Positions 7,230 through 16,984 of a DNA stretch of 64,000 bases are shown here, piece by piece. A model generated the notes under the pieces. The model was not told where the DNA came from. It searched no databases and saw only the letters and a list, made by a program, of their open reading frames with translations. The stretch lies in contig JBKBQA010000001.1 in assembly GCA_046292765.1 (NCBI GenBank), positions 248,001 through 312,000 on the forward strand, written 5' to 3'. This DNA comes from PGZG01 sp046292765 (GTDB lineage Bacteria; Pseudomonadota; Gammaproteobacteria; Pseudomonadales; Alcanivoracaceae). The number at the start of each line of letters is the position of its first letter. Position 1 is the first letter of the stretch. The position numbers and the translations under genes were made by a program.

Positions 7230-8434
7230 AAGCTTGCTTCTGCCATCAGCCAGATTTTTTTCGTGTCGGCGCTGAAGCTGTCGGCCTGATAATCCGCATA
7301 CTTGGCAGTGAGCGTGTAGCGCTCGGCAAACTTCCTGCTTGCCAGCAGATTGAGTTCGGTGCCGAGGGTGTTGCTGCCCGCATCCGCCTTGTACTCGTGC
7401 CAGATTGCTTGCAACTGCGTGCCCTTCAGATTGCCGCCGATGCTGAAGTAGATATCTTCAACACCGCTGTTGGGCGTGTTCAGGAACTTGTCGGCCCAAC
7501 CCTGAAAGGCGTGCAAGGTCGCTAAAGGGGTTTGCATCGCCACTCCCGCGTCGCTGTCCGCGCCGAGGGTTTCCATGGCGGCACCAAAACGCACCCCGGC
7601 GATGGTCATGCCCGCTGACAGCAACAGATAATCGGCGCTGTAGTCGTTCGGGTTGTCGGCATAGTCTGTCTGCCGGGCAAACTCGGCCCGATAGTCCAGC
7701 TTGTTCTTCCCCAGCATGGCTTCCCCCAGCAGGTAGCCGCCAACGGTCGATGACGATGACGCTGCGGCATTGGCGAAATCCAGTGCATAGAAATAGGCGC
7801 CCACGGTGGCGGCCTTGCTGGCAGTCCATTTCGCATTCAGCAAATGGTGGTTGCTGATCAGCGCTGCGGGAGGTGTGCCGGGCTCGGGCCCGAAGATACG
7901 CCGGGTGTTGTCGATCCAGGCATAGTCGAGCTGAACGGTGTCGGCCGGCTTGCCGGACAGGCGCACCGCATCGTAGGTCTGTTCGTTTTGACGCCAGCCA
8001 ACACCGCCAACAAAGCGCTGGTTATCGAGCAGGATACGCTGGCGTCCGCCGGTGGCGGTGAAGCTGCCCTGACGGTATCGCAGCGCAGCCTGATTAAGAT
8101 CGGCGCCTTTCGGATCTACCACCATCGGCAGGGTGGTATTGCCATTGCGGGTATCGTTGAAACGATCATCGAACAGATGACCGACATGATCAAACTCCAG
8201 CGTCATGTCCATGCCCTGCCACTGCCCGCTGACATAGGTCAGCCGGGTGCGCAGGGTAGAGGCATTCGCCTTGTCGGCAAAGGCATCGTCGTCCACCTGC
8301 TCGTGACGCAGGCGAAAGCCGAGACTCGTTTTCCCCTCCTTTAGCGCACCGGCAAGATCATCGGCGGCCCACCCCGATACCGGAGCAAGAGAGACACAGC
8401 AGAACGGAACCATGGCAAGCAATAAACGGGACAT
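7226..8434 (-). CDS. Outer-membrane porin, alginate-export family type
   Basis: A 402-residue protein with a signal peptide (MSRLLLAMVPFCCVSLAPVSGWA, cut before ADD). It has many alternating hydrophobic beta strands and a C-terminal Phe (LMAEASF), as expected of an outer-membrane barrel. Segments such as TLRTRLTYVSGQWQGMDMTLEFDHVG and GRQRILLDNQRFVGGVGWRQNEQTYDAV match the alginate-export porin family. The gene lies 54 bp downstream of cobA on the same strand. It may therefore be the outer-membrane entry route for nitrate or nitrite; that role is inferred from position only. Confidence 0.8.
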   Translation of the reverse strand: MSRLLLAMVPFCCVSLAPVSGWAADDLAGALKEGKTSLGFRLRHEQVDDDAFADKANASTLRTRLTYVSGQWQGMDMTLEFDHVGHLFDDRFNDTRNGNTTLPMVVDPKGADLNQAALRYRQGSFTATGGRQRILLDNQRFVGGVGWRQNEQTYDAVRLSGKPADTVQLDYAWIDNTRRIFGPEPGTPPAALISNHHLLNAKWTASKAATVGAYFYALDFANAAASSSSTVGGYLLGEAMLGKNKLDYRAEFARQTDYADNPNDYSADYLLLSAGMTIAGVRFGAAMETLGADSDAGVAMQTPLATLHAFQGWADKFLNTPNSGVEDIYFSIGGNLKGTQLQAIWHEYKADAGSNTLGTELNLLASRKFAERYTLTAKYADYQADSFSADTKKIWLMAEASF

Positions 8435-8488
8435 GACGCTTCCTCATACGGTTGACGGGAAATTTCCTGTCCATCCAAATGCCCCTCA

Positions 8489-9343
8489 TCATGACAGGGC
8501 CTGATACTGTCCGGCTTCAGCCGAATCTTGGTGTAACACGGTGGCCAACGCTGTGACCTTGCCGACAATCAGCAGGCACGGCGAGCGAAGCTGTTCGGTG
8601 GCGGCGACCTGATCAATCTGGTCCAGCTCACAGAACACCTCGCGGTGACAATCGGTGGTGCCATTCTCGATCAGGGCCGCAGGCGTATCGGCGGCGAGAC
8701 CATGGCGGATGAGCTGGGCGCGTATGTGCGCCAGTTGCGACAGACCCATGTAGAACACCAGCGTGCGTTTGCTGTCCGCCGCCAGTGATGCCCAGTCGGT
8801 ATGATCCTGTTCGTCGCTGTAGTGGGCGGTGGTCAGGCAGACACTGTCTGCGAGATGACGCTGTGTGAGTGGGAAGCCGGCCGCGGCAGCGCAGCCCGCC
8901 GCGGCTGTGATGCCGGGTATAGCTTCACAGGCAATGCCGGCGTCACGCAGCGCGCTCAGCTCTTCTCCACCGCGGCCGAAGATAAATGGATCGCCGCCCT
9001 TCAGTCGCACTATCTGTTTGCCGCGTCGGGCGTGATGAATCAGCAGCGCTTCGATATCCCGCTGTGGTACAGCGTGATGACCGGGCCGCTTGCCGACATC
9101 AATCAGCAGTGCATCCCGGCGGCAATGCAGCAGCAGTGCCGGCGCCACCAGACGGTCATGAATGACGACATCAGCACTTTGCAGGTAGCGCAGGGCCTTG
9201 ACAGTAATCAGCTCCGGATCGCCCGGGCCGGCGCCAACCAGAGCGACGGCGCCGCAGCGTTCCGAGTGCCGCGCAGAGGCCGACGGGATGACAGGAGGAG
9301 CGGGGCGGAACCACTCGCGCCAGGGCGTGAATAGACTCAGCAT
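8489..9343 (-). CDS. cobA: Uroporphyrinogen-III C-methyltransferase
   Basis: A 284-residue SAM-dependent enzyme that doubly methylates uroporphyrinogen III to precorrin-2, the route to siroheme. Motifs: VALVGAGPGDPELITVKALRYLQSADVV, VIHDRLVAPALL, VRLKGGDPFIFGRGGEE and PGITAAAGCAAAAGFPLTQR. The start is ATG 9343, with GAGGAGAT upstream. It overlaps the end of nasA by seven bases, so the two are translationally coupled. The siroheme is needed by NirB of the same operon. No CysG-like dehydrogenase domain is present. Confidence 0.93.
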   Translation of the reverse strand: MLSLFTPWREWFRPAPPVIPSASARHSERCGAVALVGAGPGDPELITVKALRYLQSADVVIHDRLVAPALLLHCRRDALLIDVGKRPGHHAVPQRDIEALLIHHARRGKQIVRLKGGDPFIFGRGGEELSALRDAGIACEAIPGITAAAGCAAAAGFPLTQRHLADSVCLTTAHYSDEQDHTDWASLAADSKRTLVFYMGLSQLAHIRAQLIRHGLAADTPAALIENGTTDCHREVFCELDQIDQVAATEQLRSPCLLIVGKVTALATVLHQDSAEAGQYQALS

Positions 9344-11985
9344 GACATCTCCTCGGTGATTTCTCGGGCAATCAGGGAGCGCAGTTCCGGAATGCAGGAG
9401 CCACAATTAGTGCCGGCGCGGGTAGCGGCACCAATTTGCTCGACGGACTGGCAGCCGCGTTCTATGGCGTCACGGATACGCGATTCACGCACCTGATTGC
9501 AGCTGCAGATCAGAGCGCTGCAGTCGCCACCGCTGGCCGGCACGCCGCGGGCGAGGGCAAGTGCGGGCGTATCTGCGGCGTCCATAGCGGCCAGCAGCCA
9601 GGCTTCATCGATAACGGGCTGTTGCGATTGCAATGCAAACCAGCAGACCACCTTTCCCTTTTTGTAGCCGATCAGCCGAACGCCACGCGATTCGCTATCG
9701 ACCATCTCGGCCCACTGATCTGCGAGCGGATGCCATAGCTGCTTGAGTTCAGTGACATCCGGCATTGACTGGCCGGCCAAATTGAACAGTTGCCAGTGGC
9801 CAGTGGGGCGCCGGCTCCAATACACGTTGTCGGGCAGGGCGGCGATATCGCGGCAGATCAGTGTTGCCTGCCAGCGATGGGCCAGTGCGGAAACCTTTAC
9901 CGGGGTCTGTTTGAAGGCCGGTTGGCCGGATATCGGATCGCATTGCGCCGCCACCAGTACATCGACCCGGGCAGCGGAGGCGAAGCAATCGTTCCAGTGA
10001 ATTGGCATAAACGCCGTGCCCGGTGTCTGGCCGGGCTGCTGCCGCAATCGGACAACGCAGCGCCCATGTGTACTGCTAACTTGCACGGGCAGGCCATCTT
10101 GCAGCCCGAAGCGGGCGATATCATCCGGATGCAGCTCGATAAAAGGCTCGCCGATGTGCTGCAGCAGTGCGCTGCTGCGCGCGGTGCGAGTCATGGTATG
10201 CCACTGGTCGCGAATGCGGCCGGTGTTGAGCATCAGCGGCCAGTGTTGATCACACTGGCGCGCGGCGGGCTCTGGCGTGCTGCTGACAAACCGGGCACGA
10301 CCGTTGGGTGTAAAAAAATGGCCGTTCCCAAAAAGACGGGGAGACCCGCCGGGGCTGCTGCGAAGGACCGGCCATTGGACAGGAACCAGATTGTCATAAT
10401 CGTCGTTAGTAAGACCGGCAAGGCCGCTGATATCGAAATCACGGTTACCGTGGTTCTCGAATCCGGACAGCGCCGCGTGCTCGCGGAAGATATCGGCGGG
10501 GCAGTGATAATCAAAGGCGTCCCTATACCCCATGCGACGGCCGACCTCAGTGATGATCCACCAGTCTGGCCGCACCTCACCGGGCAGCGGCAAGAAGGCG
10601 CGCTGGCGCGAAATGCGGCGCTCGGAGTTGGTGACGGTGCCGTCTTTTTCGCCCCATCCCGCTGCCGGCAGGCGCACGCTGGCAAGACGCAGTGTGTCGG
10701 TGTCGGCGACGCAATCAGATACCACCACATGCTCGCAGCGCGACAGGGCTTCGCGCACCCGGTTCGCATCCGGCATCGATACCGCCGGATTGGTGGCCAT
10801 GATCCAGACAAACTTCACCTGGCCTTCAGCGATGGCATCAAACAGATTGACCGCCTTCAATCCGGCTCTGGAGGGCACTGCCGCCGTGCGCCAGAACCTC
10901 GACACGAGGCGTCGGTGTGCGGGGTTGTCGATATCCATGTGGGCGGCTAACTGATTGGCGAGGCCACCCACCTCCCGACCGCCCATGGCATTGGGCTGGC
11001 CGGTAATGGAAAACGGTGTGGCGCCGGGCTGGCCGATACGACCCGTGGCCAGATGACAGTGCAGGATCGCACTGGCTTTGCTGACGCCGCTGGCGGACTG
11101 GTTGATGCCCTGGGAGAACACCGTCACGGTGCGCGGTGTTTCGGCGAACCAGCGATAGAAGGTAAGCAGTTGTGCCGGGCTGATGCCGCAGCGTGCGGCG
11201 ACGGCATGGACGTCGCCGCTGCGTTGCAGGCTGTCGTGGGCCGCACTGACAAAATCTTCGGTATGGGCAAGGATGAAGTCGGAGTCCACGGCCAGATTGG
11301 AAACCAGCCACGCGAGCAGACCGTCGAACAGGAAGCCATCGGCACCGGGGGCGATGGCCAGATGCAGGTCAGCCAGTTCGCTGGTGGCCGTCTTGCGCGG
11401 ATCAATCACCACAATTCGCATCGACGGCCGTTGCTGTTTCGCGGCCACAATGCGCTGATAGATCACTGGATGGGTCCAGGCCATATTGGAGCCGGTGATC
11501 ACCAGCAGATCGGCCAGCTCAAGATCTTCGTAGCTGCCCGGCACCGTGTCACTGCCGAACACGCGCTTGTGTGCGGCAACGGCGGTGGACATGCACAGAC
11601 GACTGTTGGTGTCGATGTTGGCACTGCCGATAAAGCCCTTCATCAGCTTGTTGGCGACATAATAGTCTTCGGTCAATAGCTGACCGGAGACATAGAAAGC
11701 CACCGCATCCGGACCGTGATCACGAACCACCTGACGCAGAGTGCCGGCGACGTGATCAAGCGCGGTATCCCAGCTGACGCGATTATTTCCTATGTGCGGG
11801 TGGAGTAGCCGCTCGCCAGGGCCGATGGTGTCAGCCAGCGCACTGCCCTTGACGCAAAGCCGGCCGAAGTTGGCCGGATGGTCCTTGTCACCCGACACCG
11901 TGATACGTCGATCATCCTGACGTTGCACGGTGACGCCGCAGCCAACGCCGCAATAGGGGCAGGTGGTGCGTAGCGCTGCGCTCAT
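9337..11985 (-). CDS. nasA: Assimilatory nitrate reductase catalytic subunit with C-terminal [2Fe-2S] domain
   Basis: An 882-residue cytoplasmic molybdoenzyme reducing nitrate to nitrite. The N-terminus binds a [4Fe-4S] cluster (CPYCGVGCGV and GRLCVKGSAL). The molybdopterin oxidoreductase domain follows (SRLCMSTAVAAHKRVFG, ITGSNMAWTHPV, and the GQPNAMGGREVGGLA region), then a dinucleotide-binding C-terminal part (HWPLMLNTGRIRDQWHTMTRT). The last 60 residues are a BFD-like [2Fe-2S] domain, CSCNQVRES...GTNCGSC, as in Klebsiella-type NasA. The start overlaps the previous stop (ATGA). Confidence 0.96.
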   Translation of the reverse strand: MSAALRTTCPYCGVGCGVTVQRQDDRRITVSGDKDHPANFGRLCVKGSALADTIGPGERLLHPHIGNNRVSWDTALDHVAGTLRQVVRDHGPDAVAFYVSGQLLTEDYYVANKLMKGFIGSANIDTNSRLCMSTAVAAHKRVFGSDTVPGSYEDLELADLLVITGSNMAWTHPVIYQRIVAAKQQRPSMRIVVIDPRKTATSELADLHLAIAPGADGFLFDGLLAWLVSNLAVDSDFILAHTEDFVSAAHDSLQRSGDVHAVAARCGISPAQLLTFYRWFAETPRTVTVFSQGINQSASGVSKASAILHCHLATGRIGQPGATPFSITGQPNAMGGREVGGLANQLAAHMDIDNPAHRRLVSRFWRTAAVPSRAGLKAVNLFDAIAEGQVKFVWIMATNPAVSMPDANRVREALSRCEHVVVSDCVADTDTLRLASVRLPAAGWGEKDGTVTNSERRISRQRAFLPLPGEVRPDWWIITEVGRRMGYRDAFDYHCPADIFREHAALSGFENHGNRDFDISGLAGLTNDDYDNLVPVQWPVLRSSPGGSPRLFGNGHFFTPNGRARFVSSTPEPAARQCDQHWPLMLNTGRIRDQWHTMTRTARSSALLQHIGEPFIELHPDDIARFGLQDGLPVQVSSTHGRCVVRLRQQPGQTPGTAFMPIHWNDCFASAARVDVLVAAQCDPISGQPAFKQTPVKVSALAHRWQATLICRDIAALPDNVYWSRRPTGHWQLFNLAGQSMPDVTELKQLWHPLADQWAEMVDSESRGVRLIGYKKGKVVCWFALQSQQPVIDEAWLLAAMDAADTPALALARGVPASGGDCSALICSCNQVRESRIRDAIERGCQSVEQIGAATRAGTNCGSCIPELRSLIAREITEEMSC

Positions 11986-13181
11986 GCTGCCTGCTCCATG
12001 CCCAGCAACAGGGCAGTGGCGTCATGGATGCGGGCGCTTTGCTGGATCATTTCGAAGTAGCGGCCGCCATCGCCGACGTCGCCGAACAGCACTGCTGCTA
12101 TCAGTCGTCCGTCCCGCAGCCAAAGACGCCGATAGTGTCCTGCCACCGGATCGCGCCATGCCAGCGTGCGGCAGTCGCCAGCCGTACTGAAATCGCCGGC
12201 GGAAAAAACATCGATGCCGCTGACCTTCAGGCGGGTTGGAAGCACTTCTGCCTGGTAGCTCTCGCACTCCTCACCACACAGACAGGCAGCGAGTATTCTT
12301 GCCTGTTGCCAGATCGGTGCAACCATACCGAATAGCTTGCCTTCGATCTGGCAGCATTCGCCCAATGCATACACCGAGTCGATTCCGGTGCGCAGCCTGC
12401 GATCGGTGACAATGGCACGCTCGCAGGGAATGCCAGCGTGCAGTGCGAGACCAATTTCCGGGGTAATACCAATGCAAATGACGGCGACATCGCAGTCAAT
12501 GCGGCGGCCGTCGGTGAGTTTCAACGCTGACACAGTCTGATCACCAACAAAGCACTCGCTGCGGGCGCCCGTGAGCACGCGGATGCCGCGCGCTTCCAGT
12601 GAAGCGGCGAGCAGCGAACCGGCTTCGGCGTCCAATTGCCGGTTCATCAGCCAATCACCATTGTGGATAACCGTGACACTGGCGCCGCGCTGGTGCAGAC
12701 CCCACGCGGCTTCCAGTCCGAGCAGACCACCCCCGACCACCAGTGCTCGCGCACCCGCGCTGGCAATATCGGCGAGTCGGTTGGTGTCGGCGAGGGTGCG
12801 GAAGCTGAACACGTTATCAAGCGAGTCACCGGGAATGGCCAGCCGGGCAGCGCGTGATCCGGTGGCCAGCACCAGCCGATCCCAGGGGAAGACGGCGCCA
12901 CTGGCAGTAATCACTTCCTTGCCATGCAGATCGAGGGCCGTGGCTGGGTCGCCGGTGTGCAGATGGATATGGTGTTCGGCATACCAGTCGGCATGGTGCA
13001 GAACGATGGCCTCTGCAGATTTCTCCCCGGCCAGCAGCGGCGACAGCAGGATGCGGTTATAGCCGGGACCGGGCTCTTCGCCAATAACGGTGATGGCATC
13101 GCGGCAACCACGGATCAGCAACTCCTCAACCAGGCGAGTGGCTGCCATGCCGTTGCCGATCACCACCAGCCGCCGTGTCAT
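11982..13181 (-). CDS. FAD/NAD(P)-dependent reductase, probable electron donor to nitrate reductase
   Basis: A 399-residue flavoprotein of the rubredoxin/nitrite-reductase type. The FAD site is RLVVIGNGMAATRLVEEL at the N-terminus, the NAD site LVVGGGLLGLEAAWGLHQRGA at about residues 147-167, and the second FAD motif GIDSVYALGECCQI near residue 275. It lacks the BFD and siroheme domains of NirB. Lying between nirD and nasA and overlapping nasA by four bases, it most likely passes NAD(P)H electrons to NasA, like NasB/NasC of other systems; that is inference. The start is ATG 13181, two bases after the nirD stop. Confidence 0.88.
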   Translation of the reverse strand: MTRRLVVIGNGMAATRLVEELLIRGCRDAITVIGEEPGPGYNRILLSPLLAGEKSAEAIVLHHADWYAEHHIHLHTGDPATALDLHGKEVITASGAVFPWDRLVLATGSRAARLAIPGDSLDNVFSFRTLADTNRLADIASAGARALVVGGGLLGLEAAWGLHQRGASVTVIHNGDWLMNRQLDAEAGSLLAASLEARGIRVLTGARSECFVGDQTVSALKLTDGRRIDCDVAVICIGITPEIGLALHAGIPCERAIVTDRRLRTGIDSVYALGECCQIEGKLFGMVAPIWQQARILAACLCGEECESYQAEVLPTRLKVSGIDVFSAGDFSTAGDCRTLAWRDPVAGHYRRLWLRDGRLIAAVLFGDVGDGGRYFEMIQQSARIHDATALLLGMEQAA

Positions 13182-13183
13182 GA

Positions 13184-13546
13184 CTAGCGGGCTCCTTCTG
13201 ATACCAGTATCCGGCCCTGACGAACCATCGCTGGCCACACCGGAATGCTTACGGTCATGTCTTCGAGACAGATGCCGGTGCGCAAACAAAAATGCTGTTT
13301 GTAAACCGGAGACGCCACTACGAGTTTGCCGCCAAGATCGCCGATGATGCCGCGCGACAACACATTGGCATGACTGAACGGGTCGTGGTTGGCAGTGGCG
13401 AATATGCCTTCGCGGGTATGAAAGATGGCGATCTGTGTACCGTTCAGGCGAGCCGCCATGCCGGTATCGACGACGATGTCGTCGATGGCACAGATATCGT
13501 GCCAGCCGGTCATGGGCTCTATGCGCGAGGTCACGGAAATGGTCAT
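13184..13546 (-). CDS. nirD: Nitrite reductase small subunit NirD
   Basis: A 120-residue Rieske-fold protein lacking the Cys/His cluster ligands, as is normal for NirD. Segments such as VDTGMAARLNGTQIAIFHT and IFATANHDPFSHANVLSRGIIGD are typical. It partners NirB in NADH-dependent reduction of nitrite to ammonium. Its start overlaps the nirB stop by four bases (ATGA). Confidence 0.94.
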   Translation of the reverse strand: MTISVTSRIEPMTGWHDICAIDDIVVDTGMAARLNGTQIAIFHTREGIFATANHDPFSHANVLSRGIIGDLGGKLVVASPVYKQHFCLRTGICLEDMTVSIPVWPAMVRQGRILVSEGAR

Positions 13547-16071
13547 GATGCGCTCTCCACCAGCAGGGTTTCCTTTTCCTCCGGTCGAGCCGGACGTTTC
13601 TGGCCGCGTTCGCGGACATAGATAATCTGTTCATCGCCGTCGTCGTCGTTGACGAAAGCACGGAAGCGTTGCAGTGCAGCGGGATTCTCGATGGTGCGCT
13701 TCCATTCGCAGGCATAGGTGTCTACTACTGCTTGCATCTGCGCTTCCAGCTCAGAGGCAATACCGAGCGAGTCGCGGATGATGACGCCTTGCAGGTATTC
13801 CAGGCCGCCTTCGAGGTTGTCACGCCATACGGAGGTGCGCTGCAGCCGGTCCGCTGTGCGGATGTAGAACATCAGGAAGCGATCGATATAGCGGATCAAG
13901 GTGTCGTCATCGAGATCGCTGGCAAACAGCTCGGCATGCCGCGGCCGCATGCCGCCATTGCCGCAGAGATAAAGATTCCAGCCCTTCTCGGTGGCGATAA
14001 CGCCGACATCCTTGCTCTGTGCCTCGGCACACTCGCGGGTGCAGCCGGACACCGCCATTTTCAGCTTGTGCGGCGAGCGCAAGCCGCGATACCGTTCTTC
14101 GACGAAGATCGCCATGCCGACAGAATCCTGCACCCCGTAACGGCACCAGCTGGAGCCGACGCAGGATTTTACCGTACGCAGTGCCTTGCCATAGGCGTGA
14201 CCGGATTCAAAACCGGCGGCGACGAGATCAGCCCAGATCAGCGGCAGTTGTTCGACCCTGGCGCCAAACAGGTCAATGCGCTGGCCGCCGGTGATCTTGG
14301 TGTAGAGGTCATACTTCTTCGCCACTTCGCCAAGAATGATCAGCTTCTCCGGAGTGATCTCGCCACCGGGAACACGGGGTACCACCGAGTAGCTGCCGTC
14401 CTTCTGCAGATTGGCCAGGAAGTTGTCATTGGTGTCCTGCAGGCCGACATGACGCGGGTCGAGCACATAATCATTCCAGCAGGACGCAAGAATCGATCCG
14501 ACAGCCGGTTTGCAGATGTCGCAGCCGTGGCCGTGACCAAACTGACTGAGTAATTCATCGAAACTGCGCAGGCCATTGACCCGGACCAGGTGATAGAGCT
14601 CCTGACGACTGTAGGCAAAGTGTTCGCAGAGGTGGTTATTGATTACCACGCCCTGCTTCTTCAGCTCCGACTCCAGGACTTGCTTGACCAGGGTAGAACA
14701 GCCGCCGCAGGTGGCCGAGGCGCGGGTGTCCTTCTTCAATGCACCGATGGTGGTGCAACCATTGCTGATGGCGGAACAGAGCGCACCCTTGCTGACGTTG
14801 TTGCAGGAGCAGATCTGTGCACTTTCTGGCAGGGCATCGACCCCCAGTGCCGGCTTGCCGTCGCCGGCCGGCATGATCAGGCTCATCGGTGAGCCGGGCA
14901 GGTCGATGCCATTCAGACAGTATTGCAGCAGTGACCCATAGTCACTGGTGTCGCCAACCAGCACAGCGCCGAGCAGCTTGTGGCCATCGGCACTGATCAC
15001 CAGCTTCTTGTAGACGCCGGTGGTGCTGTCTTCAAAATAACAGGATTGTGATGCCGGGCTGCGACCGTGGGCGTCGCCAATGGACCCCACTTCCACGCCC
15101 AGTAGCTTAAGCTTGGTGCTCATGTCGGCACCGGCAAAGCTGGCAGCGCTATCACCGCACAGCTGCGCCGCAAGCATCCGCGCCATGTCATAGCCCGGCG
15201 CCACCAGACCAAAGATGCGGCCATGCCAGAGGGCGACTTCGCCAATGGCATAGATTGCGGGATCGGAGCTGCGGCAGTGATCGTCAATGACCACGCCCCC
15301 ACGCTCGCCAATCACCAGATCAGCATCACGCGCCAGCTTGTCCTGAGGACGAATGCCGGCCGAGAAGAGGATCAGATCTGCTTCCAGAGCACCATCGGCA
15401 AACACCATTCGGTGACGATACTGATCGCCGTCCTCAATGCGCTGGGTAGCCTTGCCGGTGTGTACCTGCACGCCGAGGGACTCGATTTTTCGGCGTAGCA
15501 GCGCGCCGCCGTGCTCATCAAGCTGTACCGCCATCAGTTGTGGCGCGAATTCGACCACATGGGTTTCGAGCCCGAGATCTTTCAGCGCCTTGGCGGCCTC
15601 AAGACCAAGCAGGCCGCCGCCGACCACCACGCCGATCTTGCTGACGGAGGCAGAGGTGCGGATTGCATCGAGATCATCCAGTGTCCGATAGACGTGGCAG
15701 CATTCCCGGTCATTGCCGGGGATAGGTGGCACGAAGGGGAAGGACCCGGTGGCCAGCACCAGCTCGTCATACACCACACGACTGCCGCGACTGCCGTGCA
15801 CCGTCTTGCTGGCGCGATCAATACGCACCGCCTGTTCACCCAGCATCAGCTGGATGCCGTGCTGATCGAAGAACGGCACTGTGGTCAGGGCAAGATCGTC
15901 GGCGCTGGAGCCAGAAAAATAGCTGCTCAGCTGGACCCGATCGTAAGCCGGGCGAGATTCTTCGCAGAAAATGGTGATCTCATAGCCATGGTCGCGCTCC
16001 ACCAGTTCTTCCAGCAAGCGCTGGCCGACCATGCCGTTGCCGATCACTACCAGTCGTGGTCTGCTCATCAT
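13543..16071 (-). CDS. nirB: NADH-dependent nitrite reductase large subunit NirB
   Basis: An 842-residue cytoplasmic enzyme for the six-electron reduction of nitrite. Domain order: FAD site (LVVIGNGMVGQRLLEEL), NADH site (VVVGGGLLGLEAAKALKDLG), BFD-like [2Fe-2S] segment (CSCNNVSKG...SATCGGC), ferredoxin-like half-domain, and siroheme/[4Fe-4S] domain with CVGSSWC and SGCTRECA carrying the four cluster cysteines. Length is normal. Start ATG 16071. It lies ten bases after the transporter ATPase gene and is followed by nirD. Confidence 0.96.
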   Translation of the reverse strand: MMSRPRLVVIGNGMVGQRLLEELVERDHGYEITIFCEESRPAYDRVQLSSYFSGSSADDLALTTVPFFDQHGIQLMLGEQAVRIDRASKTVHGSRGSRVVYDELVLATGSFPFVPPIPGNDRECCHVYRTLDDLDAIRTSASVSKIGVVVGGGLLGLEAAKALKDLGLETHVVEFAPQLMAVQLDEHGGALLRRKIESLGVQVHTGKATQRIEDGDQYRHRMVFADGALEADLILFSAGIRPQDKLARDADLVIGERGGVVIDDHCRSSDPAIYAIGEVALWHGRIFGLVAPGYDMARMLAAQLCGDSAASFAGADMSTKLKLLGVEVGSIGDAHGRSPASQSCYFEDSTTGVYKKLVISADGHKLLGAVLVGDTSDYGSLLQYCLNGIDLPGSPMSLIMPAGDGKPALGVDALPESAQICSCNNVSKGALCSAISNGCTTIGALKKDTRASATCGGCSTLVKQVLESELKKQGVVINNHLCEHFAYSRQELYHLVRVNGLRSFDELLSQFGHGHGCDICKPAVGSILASCWNDYVLDPRHVGLQDTNDNFLANLQKDGSYSVVPRVPGGEITPEKLIILGEVAKKYDLYTKITGGQRIDLFGARVEQLPLIWADLVAAGFESGHAYGKALRTVKSCVGSSWCRYGVQDSVGMAIFVEERYRGLRSPHKLKMAVSGCTRECAEAQSKDVGVIATEKGWNLYLCGNGGMRPRHAELFASDLDDDTLIRYIDRFLMFYIRTADRLQRTSVWRDNLEGGLEYLQGVIIRDSLGIASELEAQMQAVVDTYACEWKRTIENPAALQRFRAFVNDDDGDEQIIYVRERGQKRPARPEEKETLLVESAS

Positions 16072-16080
16072 TGCGCTCCG

Positions 16081-16962
16081 TTACAGGTCGCTGCCAACAG
16101 CGCGCTGGGTGGATGATGATGCGCCCGTGGCGGGCGCACCTTTACCGTCAGCAGCGGATGTGCGTGCCATTGGCTCCACCTTGCGCTGCTTCTCATACAG
16201 GAAGCGCAGTACTTCATGGCGCAGATGGTTGTAGTGGCCGTTATCCGACAGCGCCAGACGATCCCGCGGTCGTTCCAGATCAATCTTGAGAATCTCGCCG
16301 ATGGTGGCGGCGGGGCCGTTGGTCATCATGACGATGCGATCAGACAGCAGCACCGCCTCGTCAACGTCATGGGTGATCATCAGGACGGTGGTGCCGAGGT
16401 CGGCATGGATGCGCATAACCTCATCCTGCAGATGAGCACGGGTAAGTGCATCGAGAGCGCCAAACGGTTCGTCGAGTAGCAGCACCTTCGGCTCCATGGC
16501 CAGCGCTCGGGCGATGCCGACACGCTGCTTCATGCCGCCGGAAATTTCTGACGGCAAGCGATCCAGCGCATGATCCATGCCGACCTTGGCCAGATTGTGC
16601 TCGGCCCACTGGCGCCGTTCTGAGGCAGATTTCCGCCCGCGGAAAATCTTGTCCACGGCAAGGGCGACGTTCTCGTATACGGTCAGCCAGGGCAGCAGCG
16701 AGTGATTCTGGAATACCACGCTGCGGTCGGGGCCCGGTTCGTTGACTTCTTTGCCGTCGAGAATGACATTGCCAGTGCTGGCATCGGTGAGACCAGCCAC
16801 CACATTCAGCAGCGTCGACTTGCCACAGCCGGAATGGCCGATAATGGAGATGTACTCACCGCGGCGCACTTTCAGGTTGATGTTGCTCAGCACTTGTGTG
16901 CTGGTTTTGCCACTGGCAAATGCCTTGGTGACATTTTCGATGATCAGGTAGCGGTCATTCAT
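16081..16962 (-). CDS. nrtC: Nitrate ABC transporter ATP-binding protein
   Basis: A 293-residue ATPase of the nitrate/sulfonate/taurine importer class. Walker A GHSGCGKST, Q-loop VVFQNHSLLPWLT, signature SGGMKQRVGIARAL and Walker B VLLLDEPFGALD are all intact, and the switch histidine is in MITHDVDEAV. The start is ATG 16962, with AGGAGACAG upstream; an upstream in-frame ATG at 17010 would run into nrtB. The last 35 residues are an Ala/Ser-rich tail. It is a single-domain type, without the fused substrate domain of cyanobacterial NrtC. Confidence 0.93.
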   Translation of the reverse strand: MNDRYLIIENVTKAFASGKTSTQVLSNINLKVRRGEYISIIGHSGCGKSTLLNVVAGLTDASTGNVILDGKEVNEPGPDRSVVFQNHSLLPWLTVYENVALAVDKIFRGRKSASERRQWAEHNLAKVGMDHALDRLPSEISGGMKQRVGIARALAMEPKVLLLDEPFGALDALTRAHLQDEVMRIHADLGTTVLMITHDVDEAVLLSDRIVMMTNGPAATIGEILKIDLERPRDRLALSDNGHYNHLRHEVLRFLYEKQRKVEPMARTSAADGKGAPATGASSSTQRAVGSDL

Positions 16963-16984
16963 AATCCTGTCTCCTTCGAGTGTG

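Noticed and set aside
9790..10950. 386-codon plus-strand frame opposite nasA
   Set aside because: Entirely inside a certain nitrate reductase gene; no domain and atypical residue use.
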